Part shown: positions 7,955 to 16,715 of the stretch, piece after piece
Position numbering within the stretch: the first letter of the stretch is position 1
Layout: every line of letters starts with the position of its first letter
Source of the DNA: Streptomyces antibioticus
GTDB taxonomy: Bacteria; Actinomycetota; Actinomycetes; Streptomycetales; Streptomycetaceae
Assembly: GCF_002019855.1 (NCBI RefSeq)
Contig: NZ_CM007717.1
Coordinates: forward strand, 3,993,636 to 4,057,635
Reading direction: 5' to 3'
Length of the DNA stretch: 64,000 nt
Position numbers and translations under genes: made by a program
Notes under the pieces: model-generated
The model's input: only the letters and a program-made list of their open reading frames with translations
What the model was told of the DNA's origin: nothing
The model's database searches: none

Positions 7955-9388
7955 GTGGCAGCCGCGAGAACACCCCAGGGCGCCACCGGGACCGGTGGGA
8001 CCAAGGGGTTCAAGGGGAGGAGCCGGACCGGTGGTTCGGGCCGGGTCGGCGGGTCCGTCCGCGCGGTCGGACGTGCCCTGCACCTCCCGTTCACCGGCAC
8101 CGCCCGCGGCATCCGCAGGGCCACCCACGCGCACGGCGCCGGTGAGTCCGGACTCGGCAAGCTGATCGAACTGCACGCCGTGAACGGCGCCGGCGATGTG
8201 ATGATCACCGTGGCGCTCGCGTCCACGGTGTTCTTCTCCGTGCCGACCGACGAGGCGCGCGGCCGGGTCGCGCTCTACCTCGCGATCACGATGGCGCCGT
8301 TCACCATCCTGGCCCCGGTGATCGGCCCGCTCCTGGACCGGCTGCCGCACGGACGGCGGGCCGCGATGGCGGGCGCCATGTTCGCGCGGGCGCTGCTCGC
8401 GCTCGTCCTGTCGGGGGCGGTCGTCACCGGCAGCATCGAGCTGTATCCGGCGGCCCTCGGCGTCCTGGTCTCCTCCAAGGCGTACGGCGTGGTGCGCAGC
8501 GCCGTCGTGCCCCGCCTGCTGCCACCTCGGTTCTCCCTGGTCAAGGCGAACTCCCGGGTCACCCTGGGCGGCCTGCTGGCCACCGCGGTCGCCGCGCCGG
8601 TCGGGGCGGGGCTCCAGATGGCCGGGCCGCGCTGGCCGCTCTACGGCGCGTTCGTGATCTTCATCGCGGGGACGGCGCTGTCGTTCTCGCTGCCGGCCAA
8701 GGTGGACTCCGCCAAGGGCGAGGACACGGCGCTGCTCGCCGCCGACGAGGAGCATCTGCACGGCCCGCACCGGCAGCCGGTCAAACGGCCGGGCCTGCGG
8801 ACCGTCGGCATCGCCGTCACCCACGCGCTGGGCGCCAACGCGGCACTGCGCTGGCTGTCGGGGTTCCTGACCTTCTTCCTGGCGTTCCTGCTGCGCGAGC
8901 ACCCGATGACCGGGCAGAGCGCGGCGGTGTCGCTGGGCATGGTGGCGGTCTCGGCGGGCCTGGGCAACGCGCTCGGCACATCGGTGGGCGCCTGGCTGCG
9001 GTCGAGGGCGCCGGAGCTGATCATCGTGACGGTGCTGGCGTTCGTGCTGTGCATGGCGATCACGGCGGCGGTGTTCTTCGGGGCGGTGGTGGTGGCCGGC
9101 CTGGCGGCGGTGGCGGGCTTCTCGCAGGCGCTGTCCAAGCTCTCCCTGGACGCGCTGATCCAGCGGGACGTGCCGGAAGTCGTCCGCACCTCGGCGTTCG
9201 CCCGTTCGGAGACGATGCTCCAGGTGTCCTGGGTGTTCGGCGGCGCGGTCGGCATCGCGATGCCGCTGAACGGCGCGCTGGGCCTGTCGGTCGCCGCCTG
9301 TGTCCTCGCCGTCGGCTGGCTGACCACGGTCCGCGGCCTGATCGGCTCGGCCCGCCACAGCGGCTCCCCCCGCTCCCGCGTCACCTGA
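7955..9388 (+). CDS. MFS-type membrane transporter
   Basis: A 477-residue membrane protein with about 11-12 hydrophobic segments. The first ~65 residues are a polar, Gly/Arg/Thr-rich cytoplasmic extension. An MFS-like loop, GPLLDRLPHGRRAA, lies between predicted helices 2 and 3, and a charged central loop (DEEHLHGPHRQPVKRPG) separates two six-helix halves. It belongs to the broad MFS efflux group; the substrate cannot be inferred. The start is taken as GTG at 7955 (VAAARTPQ); no strong ribosome site is visible, so the exact N-terminus is uncertain. Divergent from the DUF3027 gene. Confidence 0.75.
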   Translation: MAAARTPQGATGTGGTKGFKGRSRTGGSGRVGGSVRAVGRALHLPFTGTARGIRRATHAHGAGESGLGKLIELHAVNGAGDVMITVALASTVFFSVPTDEARGRVALYLAITMAPFTILAPVIGPLLDRLPHGRRAAMAGAMFARALLALVLSGAVVTGSIELYPAALGVLVSSKAYGVVRSAVVPRLLPPRFSLVKANSRVTLGGLLATAVAAPVGAGLQMAGPRWPLYGAFVIFIAGTALSFSLPAKVDSAKGEDTALLAADEEHLHGPHRQPVKRPGLRTVGIAVTHALGANAALRWLSGFLTFFLAFLLREHPMTGQSAAVSLGMVAVSAGLGNALGTSVGAWLRSRAPELIIVTVLAFVLCMAITAAVFFGAVVVAGLAAVAGFSQALSKLSLDALIQRDVPEVVRTSAFARSETMLQVSWVFGGAVGIAMPLNGALGLSVAACVLAVGWLTTVRGLIGSARHSGSPRSRVT

Positions 9389-9481
9389 CACCACCCGCGG
9401 GATCCCGCCGCGTGGCGTAACACACAGCCACGCCGTACCCCACGTAGAGAGAGCGCCGGGGCTGCCCGATAGCCTTCGGCC

Positions 9482-9994
9482 ATGACCATGATGTCCCGCG
9501 GCGGAGCCGCTGATGTTCTCGGCGTTGCGCGACGCCGCCGTGCCGTCGCCGCCACCGGCGCCGTCTGTGCCGGACTGCTCGTCCTGTCGGCCTGCGACAA
9601 GCCGACGCCGCTGTCCACGATCACCGTCGGCCGGACCTCGGTCAGCTCCGAGGCGACGTGTGGCGGCCACGGCGACAAGCTCAACGCCGCGGACCTGACC
9701 AAGTGCCTCAAGGACGAGGACATCAAGTCGATCACCGTCGACCCGGACGAGACCGTCCGCTTCGGCGTCGACCCGGACGTCGCGAAGAAGCGCTGGACGA
9801 TCCTGATGAACGGCCAGCCGCTCACCGAGGACAGCGACAAGACCTACCGCACCATCCCGGGCAGCGTGTTCTTCAACGCCCAGTACGGCGCGCAGGGCGA
9901 CTCCACCCTCGTCTCCATCAAGGCGGGCGACGGCAAGAAGGACAGCCAGGCGGTCACCGGCCTGTGGTCGTTCAAGCTGAAGAAGGACGACTGA
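9482..9994 (+). CDS. DUF2771 family lipoprotein
   Basis: A 170-residue lipoprotein. Basic residues (RRRR) precede a hydrophobic stretch ending in the lipobox LSAC, so Cys ~39 would be lipid-modified and the protein anchored outside the membrane. The mature part is hydrophilic with the family pattern TVGRTSV ... TCGGHGDKLNAADLTKCL ... VFFNAQYG. Two further cysteines could form a disulfide. I recognise it as DUF2771, usually found beside mqnB in Streptomyces. Its stop codon lies inside the proposed start of mqnB, so the two are probably translationally coupled. Function unknown. Confidence 0.8.
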   Translation: MTMMSRGGAADVLGVARRRRAVAATGAVCAGLLVLSACDKPTPLSTITVGRTSVSSEATCGGHGDKLNAADLTKCLKDEDIKSITVDPDETVRFGVDPDVAKKRWTILMNGQPLTEDSDKTYRTIPGSVFFNAQYGAQGDSTLVSIKAGDGKKDSQAVTGLWSFKLKKDD

Positions 9995-10713
9995 CCACGT
10001 CCCCCGTCCGCGTCCTCGTCGCCACCGCCGTCCCCGCCGAACGGGACGCGGTGGCCCAGGCGTTCCCGGACCCCGGCCGGGAGGTACGGCTGCCCGGCGC
10101 GGTCCTGCACCGCACGGGCGAGGCGTACGACCTGCTCGCCGCCGGGGTCGGCCCGGCGTCCGCCGCCGCGTCCGTCTCCGCCGCGCTGACCGCGGCCGCG
10201 CTCGCCGGCACCCCGTACGCGCTCGTCGTCTCCGCGGGCATCGCCGGCGGTTTCGCACCCGGCGCGCCGGTCGGCTCGCTGGTCGTCGCCGACGAGATCA
10301 CCGCCGCCGACCTGGGCGCCGAGACCCCGGACGGCTTTCTGCCGGTCACCGAGCTGGGCTTCGGCGCCGTCACCCACCGCCCGCCCTCGGCCCTGGTCCG
10401 GCAGGTCACGGACGCCACCGGGGCGCGCCCCGGCACCGTGCTGACGGTGTCCACGGTCACCGGGACCGCCGAACGGGCCGCCGCGCTGCGCGAGCGCCAC
10501 CCGGGGGCCCTGGCCGAGGCCATGGAGGGCTTCGGGGTCGCCGAGGCGGCCGCCGCGCACGGCACGCCCGTCCTGGAGATCCGCGCGGTCTCCAACCCCG
10601 TCGGCCCCCGCGACCGCACGGCCTGGCGCATCGGCGACGCGCTCGCCGCGCTCACCGCGGCCTTCGGGAAGCTCGGACCCGTCCTGGAGAGTTGGCACCC
10701 GTATGACCAGTGA
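9991..10713 (+). CDS. mqnB: Futalosine hydrolase (menaquinone biosynthesis)
   Basis: MqnB removes the base from futalosine to give dehypoxanthine futalosine in the alternative menaquinone pathway. The 240-residue protein has the nucleoside phosphorylase-like fold: VSAGIAGGFAPG near residue 75 and AMEGFGVAEAA near residue 175 match the catalytic and ribose-binding segments. The start is unusual. No ATG exists at the expected N-terminus. The sequence is ACGACTGACC: CTG overlaps the upstream TGA (CTGA), AAGGA lies six bases before it, and translation would begin (M)TTSPVRVLVATAVPAE. The only other candidate, GTG at 9964, has no ribosome site. The gene ends by overlapping mqnD. Confidence 0.9.
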   Translation: MTTSPVRVLVATAVPAERDAVAQAFPDPGREVRLPGAVLHRTGEAYDLLAAGVGPASAAASVSAALTAAALAGTPYALVVSAGIAGGFAPGAPVGSLVVADEITAADLGAETPDGFLPVTELGFGAVTHRPPSALVRQVTDATGARPGTVLTVSTVTGTAERAAALRERHPGALAEAMEGFGVAEAAAAHGTPVLEIRAVSNPVGPRDRTAWRIGDALAALTAAFGKLGPVLESWHPYDQ

Positions 10714-11560
10714 CCCTGACCAGAAGCTGCGCATCGCGTACTCGCCCTGCCCCAACGACACCTTCGTCTTCGACGCCCTCGCCCACGGCCGGGTGCCGGG
10801 CGGCCCGGCGCTCGACGTGACGTTCGCGGACATCGACCTCACCAACGGAATGGCCGAACGAGGCGAGTTCGACGTCCTGAAAGTGTCGTACGCGGTCCTG
10901 CCGTACGTCCTCGACGAGTACGCGCTGCTGCCCTGCGGGGGCGCGCTGGGGCGGGGCTGCGGGCCGCTGGTGCTGACCCGGGAGGCCGGGACCGACCTCA
11001 CCGGCCGGACCGTCGCCGTGCCGAGCGAGAAGTCGACGGCGTATCTGCTGTTCCGGCTGTGGGCGGCGGCCACCGTCCCCGGCGGGGTCGGCGAGATCGT
11101 GGTGCTGCCGTTCCACGAGATCATGCCCGCCGTGCGCGACGGCCGGGTGGACGCGGGACTCGTCATCCACGAGGCCCGTTTCACGTACCGGAACTACGGG
11201 CTGCACAAGCTCGCCGACATGGGCGAGCACTGGGAGTCCACGACCGGGCTGCCGATCCCGCTCGGCGCGATCATCGCCCGGCGCTCGCTGGGCGCGACGG
11301 CCCTGACCGGGCTCGCCGACGCGATCCGCGCCTCGGTGCGCGCCGCCTGGGACGACCCGGAGGTCTCCCGCCCGTACGTCTTGGAGCACGCCCAGGAGAT
11401 GGACCCGTCCGTCGCCGACCAGCACATCGGGCTGTACGTCAACGAGTTCACGGCGGATCTCGGCGCGGACGGCTACGCCGCGGTCCGCGGGCTGCTGACC
11501 CGCGCCGCGGCCGAGGGACTGGTACCGCCCCTCGGCCCGGACGCGCTGTCGTTCCCCTGA
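10703..11560 (+). CDS. mqnD: 1,4-dihydroxy-6-naphthoate synthase
   Basis: MqnD converts cyclic dehypoxanthinyl futalosine to 1,4-dihydroxy-6-naphthoate. The 285-residue protein has the family opening AYSPCPNDTFVFDAL near residue 12, then FDVLKVSYAVLPYV, the phosphate-loop-like GRTVAVPSEKSTAYLL and the HEARFTYRNYGLHK segment of this periplasmic-binding-protein-like fold. Its ATG lies inside the end of mqnB (11-base overlap), so the two are one translational unit. Full length for the family. Confidence 0.93.
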   Translation: MTSDPDQKLRIAYSPCPNDTFVFDALAHGRVPGGPALDVTFADIDLTNGMAERGEFDVLKVSYAVLPYVLDEYALLPCGGALGRGCGPLVLTREAGTDLTGRTVAVPSEKSTAYLLFRLWAAATVPGGVGEIVVLPFHEIMPAVRDGRVDAGLVIHEARFTYRNYGLHKLADMGEHWESTTGLPIPLGAIIARRSLGATALTGLADAIRASVRAAWDDPEVSRPYVLEHAQEMDPSVADQHIGLYVNEFTADLGADGYAAVRGLLTRAAAEGLVPPLGPDALSFP

Positions 11561-11573
11561 CGGTTCTCCCCTG

Positions 11574-11957
11574 TCACACGTCCAGTTGGTCGGCGACCGC
11601 GCGCAGCAGACCGGCGATCTTCGCGCCGGACGCCTTCTCGGGGTAACGGCCCTTCTCCAGCATCGGGGTGATGTTCTCCAGAAGGGTCGTCAAATCCTGC
11701 ACGATGGAAGCCAGTTCGTCGGGTTTCTTGCGCTGAGCGGCCGCGACCGACGGGGTCGGGTCCAGAACGACGACCGAAAGCGCCTGGTCACCGCGTTGTC
11801 CGGCGACGACGCCGAACTCCACTCGCTGGCCCGGCTTCAGCGTCTCGACTCCGGCGGGGAGGACCGAGGAATGGACGAAGACGTCACCGCCGTCGTCACG
11901 GGAGAGAAAGCCGAAGCCCTTCTCGCTGTTGAACCACTTGACCTTGCCGGTGGGCAC
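11574..11957 (-). CDS. Cold-shock-domain protein with C-terminal extension
   Basis: A 127-residue protein. Residues 1-65 are a cold-shock domain (TGKVKWFNSEKGFGFL, DVFVHSSVLP) with RNP1 (KGFGFLS) and RNP2 (VFVHSS), which binds single-stranded RNA or DNA. The remaining ~60 residues form a predicted helical extension (PDELASIVQDLTTLLENI ... GLLRAVADQLDV) absent from ordinary 67-residue CspA proteins. It converges on mqnD, 13 bases apart. Two hairpins lie in the upstream region and may belong to its leader. Confidence 0.9.
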   Translation of the reverse strand: MPTGKVKWFNSEKGFGFLSRDDGGDVFVHSSVLPAGVETLKPGQRVEFGVVAGQRGDQALSVVVLDPTPSVAAAQRKKPDELASIVQDLTTLLENITPMLEKGRYPEKASGAKIAGLLRAVADQLDV

Positions 11958-11984
11958 GTCTGTCCTCGTCCTCGTACTCGTCGG

Positions 11985-12055
11985 AGAACTGCTTCGGAAA
12001 ACAGTTCTGGAAGCGTTCTTGATAGCAGTCGGGCGGGTCGACCATGACCCGCCCG
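11985..12055 (-). promoter_or_regulatory. Two inverted repeats in the leader of the cold-shock gene
   Basis: AGAACTG (11985-11991) pairs with CAGTTCT (12002-12008). CGGGCGGGTC (12030-12039) pairs with GACCCGCCCG (12046-12055) around a 6-nt loop. They lie 28-98 bases upstream of the ATG on the minus strand. They may structure a cold-responsive 5' leader, or the second may be an operator. This is inference from position only. Confidence 0.45.
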
Positions 12056-12133
12056 TACCAAGGCTAATGGTCTTCGGGCGGCTGACAAGACGTCGCCCGG
12101 TTGTTCCTACGCGCAGGGAACTACCCTGGTCCG

Positions 12134-12385
12134 GTGCGTGACAAAACCCAAACGAATTCCGCCGCTCCCGGTGACCGACTGATCCGTGCCGGTGTCATCG
12201 TGTTCTTCGTCGGCGCCGTGGCCACCCTCGTCACGGTCGCCCCGCTGTTCCTCGGAACGACGCCTTTTCCGCCGTACATGTTCGGACTGAGCATGCTGAT
12301 GGGCGTCGGCTTCCTGATCGCGGGGGCCGGAGTCCTGCGTTCCGCGGCGGCGGGGCGGCGTCAGGCGCGCGGCGCCGCCAGGTAG
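12134..12385 (+). CDS. Small two-helix membrane protein
   Basis: An 83-residue protein starting at GTG (VRDKTQTNSAAPGD). Two hydrophobic segments, AGVIVFFVGAVATLVTVAPLFL and MFGLSMLMGVGFLIAGAGVL, are separated by a short GTTPFPPY loop, and an arginine-rich tail (RRQARGAAR) should face the cytoplasm. Its 3' end overlaps the HAD gene on the other strand by 25 bases. Function unknown. Confidence 0.7.
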   Translation: MRDKTQTNSAAPGDRLIRAGVIVFFVGAVATLVTVAPLFLGTTPFPPYMFGLSMLMGVGFLIAGAGVLRSAAAGRRQARGAAR

Positions 12386-12996
12386 CCGGCCAGCCACTCC
12401 GGGAACTCCGTCAGGTCGGCGAGGACCACGTCCGCGCCGGCCTCCCACAGTTCCTGCGCCGGGCACGGTCCGGTCGGCACGGTGACCGACAGGGCGTCGG
12501 CACCGCGCGCCCCGCGGACGTCGCCCACATGGTCGCCGACGTACACGCTCGCGCCGTGCTCGCGCAGCGCGGCCGACTTCTGCTCGGCCCACAGGTTGCC
12601 TATCACCGCGTCCGGCGTCAGGCCCAGGTGCCGCATGTGCAGCTTGGCGTTGGGCTCCCACTTGGCGGTGACGACGACGGCCCGGCCACCGGCCGCCTGC
12701 ACGGCCGCGATCGCGTCCCGCGCGCCGGGCATCTCCAGGGTGCCGGTGATGGCGTGCTCGGGGTACAGCGCGCGGTAGAGGTCGGCGGTCTCCGCGATCC
12801 GCTCCGCCGGGAACCAGTGCGCCATCTCCTGCTCCAGCGGCGGCCCCAGCCGGGTGACCACCAGATCGGCGTCGACGTACGTCCCGGTCCGCGCGGACAG
12901 TTCCAGCCAGCAGGCGTGGATCCCGGGCCGGGAGTCGATGAGGGTCATGTCGAGATCGAAACCGACGGTGGGGGCGGGAGGCGTCATGGGGGCCAT
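12361..12996 (-). CDS. HAD-family hydrolase
   Basis: A 211-residue cytoplasmic phosphatase-like protein. Motif I is DLDMTLIDS near residue 12 (the first Asp is the nucleophile), motif II VVTAKWE near residue 110, motif III a lysine in WAEQKSAALRE, and motif IV VGDHVGDVRGAR near residue 160. A helical cap domain sits between motifs I and II, as in phosphoglycolate phosphatase-like subfamily I enzymes. The substrate is not evident. Two ATGs three codons apart (12996 and 12987) are both possible and neither has a strong ribosome site. Confidence 0.85.
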   Translation of the reverse strand: MAPMTPPAPTVGFDLDMTLIDSRPGIHACWLELSARTGTYVDADLVVTRLGPPLEQEMAHWFPAERIAETADLYRALYPEHAITGTLEMPGARDAIAAVQAAGGRAVVVTAKWEPNAKLHMRHLGLTPDAVIGNLWAEQKSAALREHGASVYVGDHVGDVRGARGADALSVTVPTGPCPAQELWEAGADVVLADLTEFPEWLAGYLAAPRA

Positions 12997-13100
12997 TCTG
13001 CCCAGCAGGGCGAGCGGGCCCTCTTCCGGCCAGGCCCTTTCCTTCGAATCCGGCCGATTCGGAACGGCAGCGCGTCCCGCCGGGACCCGGAACCGGGGCC

Positions 13101-14033
13101 CTACCGTCGGCGTCGTGAGCGGTGGAGGAGGAACAGGGCCGTCGTCACGGCCGCGCCTCTCACCACCCAGGGCCAGGTCTCCGTGAGGGCGTCGGTCATG
13201 TGGCCGTCGGCGATGGGATCGCCCCAGCGGCCCTCGGAGCGGCCCCACAGCCAGACGAGTCCGGCGGCGACCGCGAGTCCCGGCAGCCAGACGACGGCGA
13301 ACTTCGTCTCCCGCTCGGTCAGCCTGTGCGAGGCGTAGGCGATCAGCCAGCCCAGGAGCAGCGCGAACCAGTTGCCGAGCACCGCCCCGGCGACGAGCGA
13401 CGCGGCGGCCACGAGAAGCAGGGGGTTGTTCCAGCCGGCATCCGTGTCGGCGTTCTTCCGGCGGCGCAGGGTGCGCAGCAGCCCGCGCCGGGCGGGCGGG
13501 GTGTCCTCCTCGGCCGTCTTCTCCGTGACCGGCCCGGCCGCTGCCTGCTCCTCCGGGTCGGGCTCGGGGGGCGGCGGGGGCTTGAGGAGGTCCGGGATTA
13601 CTCCGCCGACGAAGCCGGGGACCTCGTCGTCGGTCTCGAAGAGGTCCGCCGGGCCGCGCCACCAGTCGCGCGGCCCGTCATCGTCCACCGGTGTGCTCGG
13701 CCGGGGGCGCGGCACCTTGCCGAGCGGCACCTCGGGCCGCGGGCGGTCCCCGTCGGCGCGCTGCGCGGGCACGGACGGCGCCGGTGCCTGCGGCGCGGCG
13801 TCGGTGCCGTCGGCGGCGGCCGCGACCACGTCGTCCGGGTCGCCGAGGCGCTCGATGATGCGGCGCACGGCGGCGGGCGAGTCGACGGGCGCCTTGGCGC
13901 GGCGCCGGTCGATCTCGTTGCGCAGTTCGGAGACGAGCCGCATCCGGGTGGCCGACGACAGGTGCCGCTGCTGTGCGACGTCGCCGACGCGGCTCAGATA
14001 CTCGTAGACGACCTGGTCGCTCTCGATCCCCAC
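13101..14033 (-). CDS. Membrane protein with N-terminal HAAS/DUF1700-like domain
   Basis: A 310-residue protein. The N-terminal ~80 residues (YLSRVGDVAQ ... RLVSELRNEIDRRR ... RIIERLGDPDDVVAAA) look like the helical signalling domain found before permeases and in DUF1700 proteins. A long proline/acidic linker follows (residues ~90-200), then three hydrophobic segments near the C-terminus (NNPLLLVAAASLVAGAVLG and two more) and a basic tail RSRRRR. The GTG at 14033 starts right at the conserved domain. Divergent from the helicase-associated gene, with ~100 bases between them. Function unknown. Confidence 0.65.
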   Translation of the reverse strand: MGIESDQVVYEYLSRVGDVAQQRHLSSATRMRLVSELRNEIDRRRAKAPVDSPAAVRRIIERLGDPDDVVAAAADGTDAAPQAPAPSVPAQRADGDRPRPEVPLGKVPRPRPSTPVDDDGPRDWWRGPADLFETDDEVPGFVGGVIPDLLKPPPPPEPDPEEQAAAGPVTEKTAEEDTPPARRGLLRTLRRRKNADTDAGWNNPLLLVAAASLVAGAVLGNWFALLLGWLIAYASHRLTERETKFAVVWLPGLAVAAGLVWLWGRSEGRWGDPIADGHMTDALTETWPWVVRGAAVTTALFLLHRSRRRR

Positions 14034-14134
14034 GGGGGCACGGTATCGCGCGCGGGGCAGGCGAAACGGTCCGGCGCCGAAGCCGGCGTCCCGGGGCAGC
14101 CCCGGGAGGGACGGCACCCGCTACCGTGGGCAAG

Positions 14135-16696
14135 ATGAGCACCGAGGACCACCCGGCCCCCCGCTCCCTCGCGGAAGCGCTCCGCGGCAGGGACGACACC
14201 GCCCTCGGCGCCCTGCTGCGCAGTCGGCCCGACCTCATCACCCCGGTCCCCACCGACCTCACCCAGCTCGCCACCCGGGCCGGCACCCGCGCCTCGGTCG
14301 TAAGGGCGCTGGAGCGGCTGGACCGGTTCGCCCTCCAGACGGCGGAGGCGCTGGCGGTGGCCGGCGATCCGGCGTCGTACGACGAACTGCTCGGCCTGAT
14401 GGCCGGGGACGACCGCGACCCCGAGGTGGCCGCCGCGCTGCCCGCCGCCCTGGCCGCCCTGCGCGAGCAGGCGCTGGTGTGGGGCGCCGACGACCGGCTG
14501 CGGCTGGTGCGCACCGCCCGCGAGCTGCTCGCGCCGTCCCCGCAGCATCCGTCGCCGACCGGGCTCGGCCCGAGTGTGCGGGAGGCGACGGCGGGGATGT
14601 CGCCGGGCCGGATCCAGGAGATCGTGGCGGCCGTCGGCCTGCCGTCCACGCATGACTCGGTGTCCGCCGTCCAGGCGCTGGCCGCCCTGTTCACGCACCG
14701 CAAGAAGATGGCCCGGCTGCTCGCCGCCGCGCCCGCCGAGTCCCGCGAGGTGCTGGAGCGGCTGATGTGGGGGCCGCCGTACGGGCAGGTCACGCACGAT
14801 CCGGCGGCGCGGCTGCGCTGGCTGCTGGACCGGGGGCTGCTGCTGCCGACGGCGCCCGGGACGGTCGTCCTGCCCCGGGAGGTCGCCCTGCATCTGCGGG
14901 CAGGCCGGGCGCACCGCGCGCCGGAACCGGTGCCGCCGGCGGTCACGGCGGCCTCCGCGCACCGCCCGCAGGTGGTGGACGCGACGGCGGCCGGGCAGGC
15001 GTACACCGCGCTGGCGACGGTCGAGGAGCTGCTCACCGACTGGAACGAGGGCGGGCCCCCGGTGCTGCGGGCGGGCGGGCTGAGCGTGCGGGACCTCAAG
15101 CGGACCGCCGTCGCCCTGGACCTGCCGGAGCCGGTGGCCGCGTTCTGGGTGGAGCTGGCGTACGCGGCGGGGCTGCTGGCCTCCGACGGCGAGGCCGACG
15201 AGCGGTACGCGGCGACCCCGGCGTACGACGAGTGGCTGGAGCGGCCCGCCCCCGAACGCTGGGCGCTGCTCGCGCAGACCTGGCTGACGGCGACCCGGAC
15301 GTCCGGTCTGGTCGGCGGCCGGGACGCGAAGGAGCGGGCGCTGTCGGCGCTGGGCCCCGGCCTGGACCGGTCCGCCGCGCCCGAGGTACGGCACCGGGTG
15401 CTGGCGCTGCTGGCCGCGCTGCCCGAGGGCGCGGCGCCGGACCCGGAGGCGGTGCTGGCCCGGCTGCGCTGGGAGCGGCCGCTGCGGGGCGCGCAGAACG
15501 CGCCGGGCGCACCAGGTCAGCGGCCCGAGGAGGATCTGCGGGCCCGGCTGGCCCGCTGGACGCTCGCCGAGGCGGAGCTGCTGGGCATGACCGGCCGGGG
15601 CGCGCTGTCCGCGCACGGGCGGGCGCTGCTCGGCGCGCACACGGAGCGGACCCCGCGCACGGAACCGCACGGTCCGGGGGACAAGCTGCCCTTCCACCAC
15701 CACCGCGCGCCGGGCGCCCTGGAGCCCCTCTCCCCCGCCGAGCAGGCCGTGGCCGCCGCGGCCGCCGCCCGGCTGCTCGCCCCGTTGCTGCCCGAACCGC
15801 TGGACCACGTGCTGCTCCAGGCCGATCTGACGGCGGTCGCCCCGGGCCCGTTGCAGCGGCCGCTCGCCGCCGTCCTCGGTGTCCTCGCGGACGTGGAGTC
15901 GAAGGGCGGGGCGACCGTCTACCGGTTCACGCCCGCCTCCGTGCGCCGGGCGCTGGACGCCGGCCGGACCGCGGCCGATCTGCACGCCTTCCTCGCCGCG
16001 CACGCGCGCACCCCGGTGCCGCAGCCGCTGGCGTATCTGATCGACGACGTGGCCCGCCGGCACGGCCGGCTGCGGGTGGGCGCGGCCTCTGCGTATCTGC
16101 GCTGCGACGACGACACGGTCCTCAACGAGATCCTCGCCGACAAGCGGGCCGTCCCGCTGCGGCTGCGGCTGCTCGCGCCGACCGTGCTGGCGTCCCAGGC
16201 GGACCCGGCGGCGCTGCTCGACGGGCTGCGCGCGATGGGGTACGCGCCGGCCGCCGAGTCCGCGGACGGCGATGTCCTGATCACCCGGGCCGACGCCCAC
16301 CGCACCCCGCCGCGCACCCCGCCCGAGCCCGTCCCGGACGGCCCGCCGATGCCCGACGCCACCCTCCTGTCGGCGGCGGTCCGCGCGATCCGGGCGGGCG
16401 ACCTGGCGTCCACGGCCCCGCGCCGGCCGGCCGACCCGGCGGCACCGCCACCGGCCCCGGGCGAACTGCCGCGCACCAGTTCCGCGGAGACCCTCGCCAC
16501 CATGCAGGCCGCCGTCCTCACCGGCGAGGCCCTGTGGATCGGCTACGTCAACGCCGAGGGCGCCGCCAGCCAGCGGGTCGTCGCCCCGGTGCGGGTGGAG
16601 GGCGGTTTCGTCACGGCGTACGACCACACGGCGGACGAGGTCAGGACGTACCCCCTGCACAGGATCACGGGCGTGGCGGAACTGGCGGACGACTGA
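14135..16696 (+). CDS. Helicase-associated protein with C-terminal WYL-like domain (XPB partner)
   Basis: An 853-residue protein of the family annotated as helicase C-terminal/XPB-Ssl2-like, matching the gene next to XPB in mycobacteria (Rv0862c beside Rv0861c, as I recall). It has no Walker motifs. It shows repeated winged-helix-like segments over the first ~550 residues, a conserved block PVPQPLAYLIDDVARRHG followed by a Cys-containing stretch, a proline-rich linker near residue 740, and a final ~70 residues (LWIGYVNAEGAASQRVVAP ... YPLHRITGVAEL) typical of WYL ligand-binding domains. The XPB helicase gene follows on the same strand after one opposite-strand gene. A DNA-repair accessory role is inferred from that association. 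Confidence 0.75.
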   Translation: MSTEDHPAPRSLAEALRGRDDTALGALLRSRPDLITPVPTDLTQLATRAGTRASVVRALERLDRFALQTAEALAVAGDPASYDELLGLMAGDDRDPEVAAALPAALAALREQALVWGADDRLRLVRTARELLAPSPQHPSPTGLGPSVREATAGMSPGRIQEIVAAVGLPSTHDSVSAVQALAALFTHRKKMARLLAAAPAESREVLERLMWGPPYGQVTHDPAARLRWLLDRGLLLPTAPGTVVLPREVALHLRAGRAHRAPEPVPPAVTAASAHRPQVVDATAAGQAYTALATVEELLTDWNEGGPPVLRAGGLSVRDLKRTAVALDLPEPVAAFWVELAYAAGLLASDGEADERYAATPAYDEWLERPAPERWALLAQTWLTATRTSGLVGGRDAKERALSALGPGLDRSAAPEVRHRVLALLAALPEGAAPDPEAVLARLRWERPLRGAQNAPGAPGQRPEEDLRARLARWTLAEAELLGMTGRGALSAHGRALLGAHTERTPRTEPHGPGDKLPFHHHRAPGALEPLSPAEQAVAAAAAARLLAPLLPEPLDHVLLQADLTAVAPGPLQRPLAAVLGVLADVESKGGATVYRFTPASVRRALDAGRTAADLHAFLAAHARTPVPQPLAYLIDDVARRHGRLRVGAASAYLRCDDDTVLNEILADKRAVPLRLRLLAPTVLASQADPAALLDGLRAMGYAPAAESADGDVLITRADAHRTPPRTPPEPVPDGPPMPDATLLSAAVRAIRAGDLASTAPRRPADPAAPPPAPGELPRTSSAETLATMQAAVLTGEALWIGYVNAEGAASQRVVAPVRVEGGFVTAYDHTADEVRTYPLHRITGVAELADD

Positions 16697-16715
16697 CGGG
16701 GCGCGGGACCTGGCC

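Noticed and set aside
7922-10258. A 778-codon minus-strand frame opposite the MFS, DUF2771 and mqnB genes.
   Set aside because: Arg-rich, no domain, antisense to well-supported genes.
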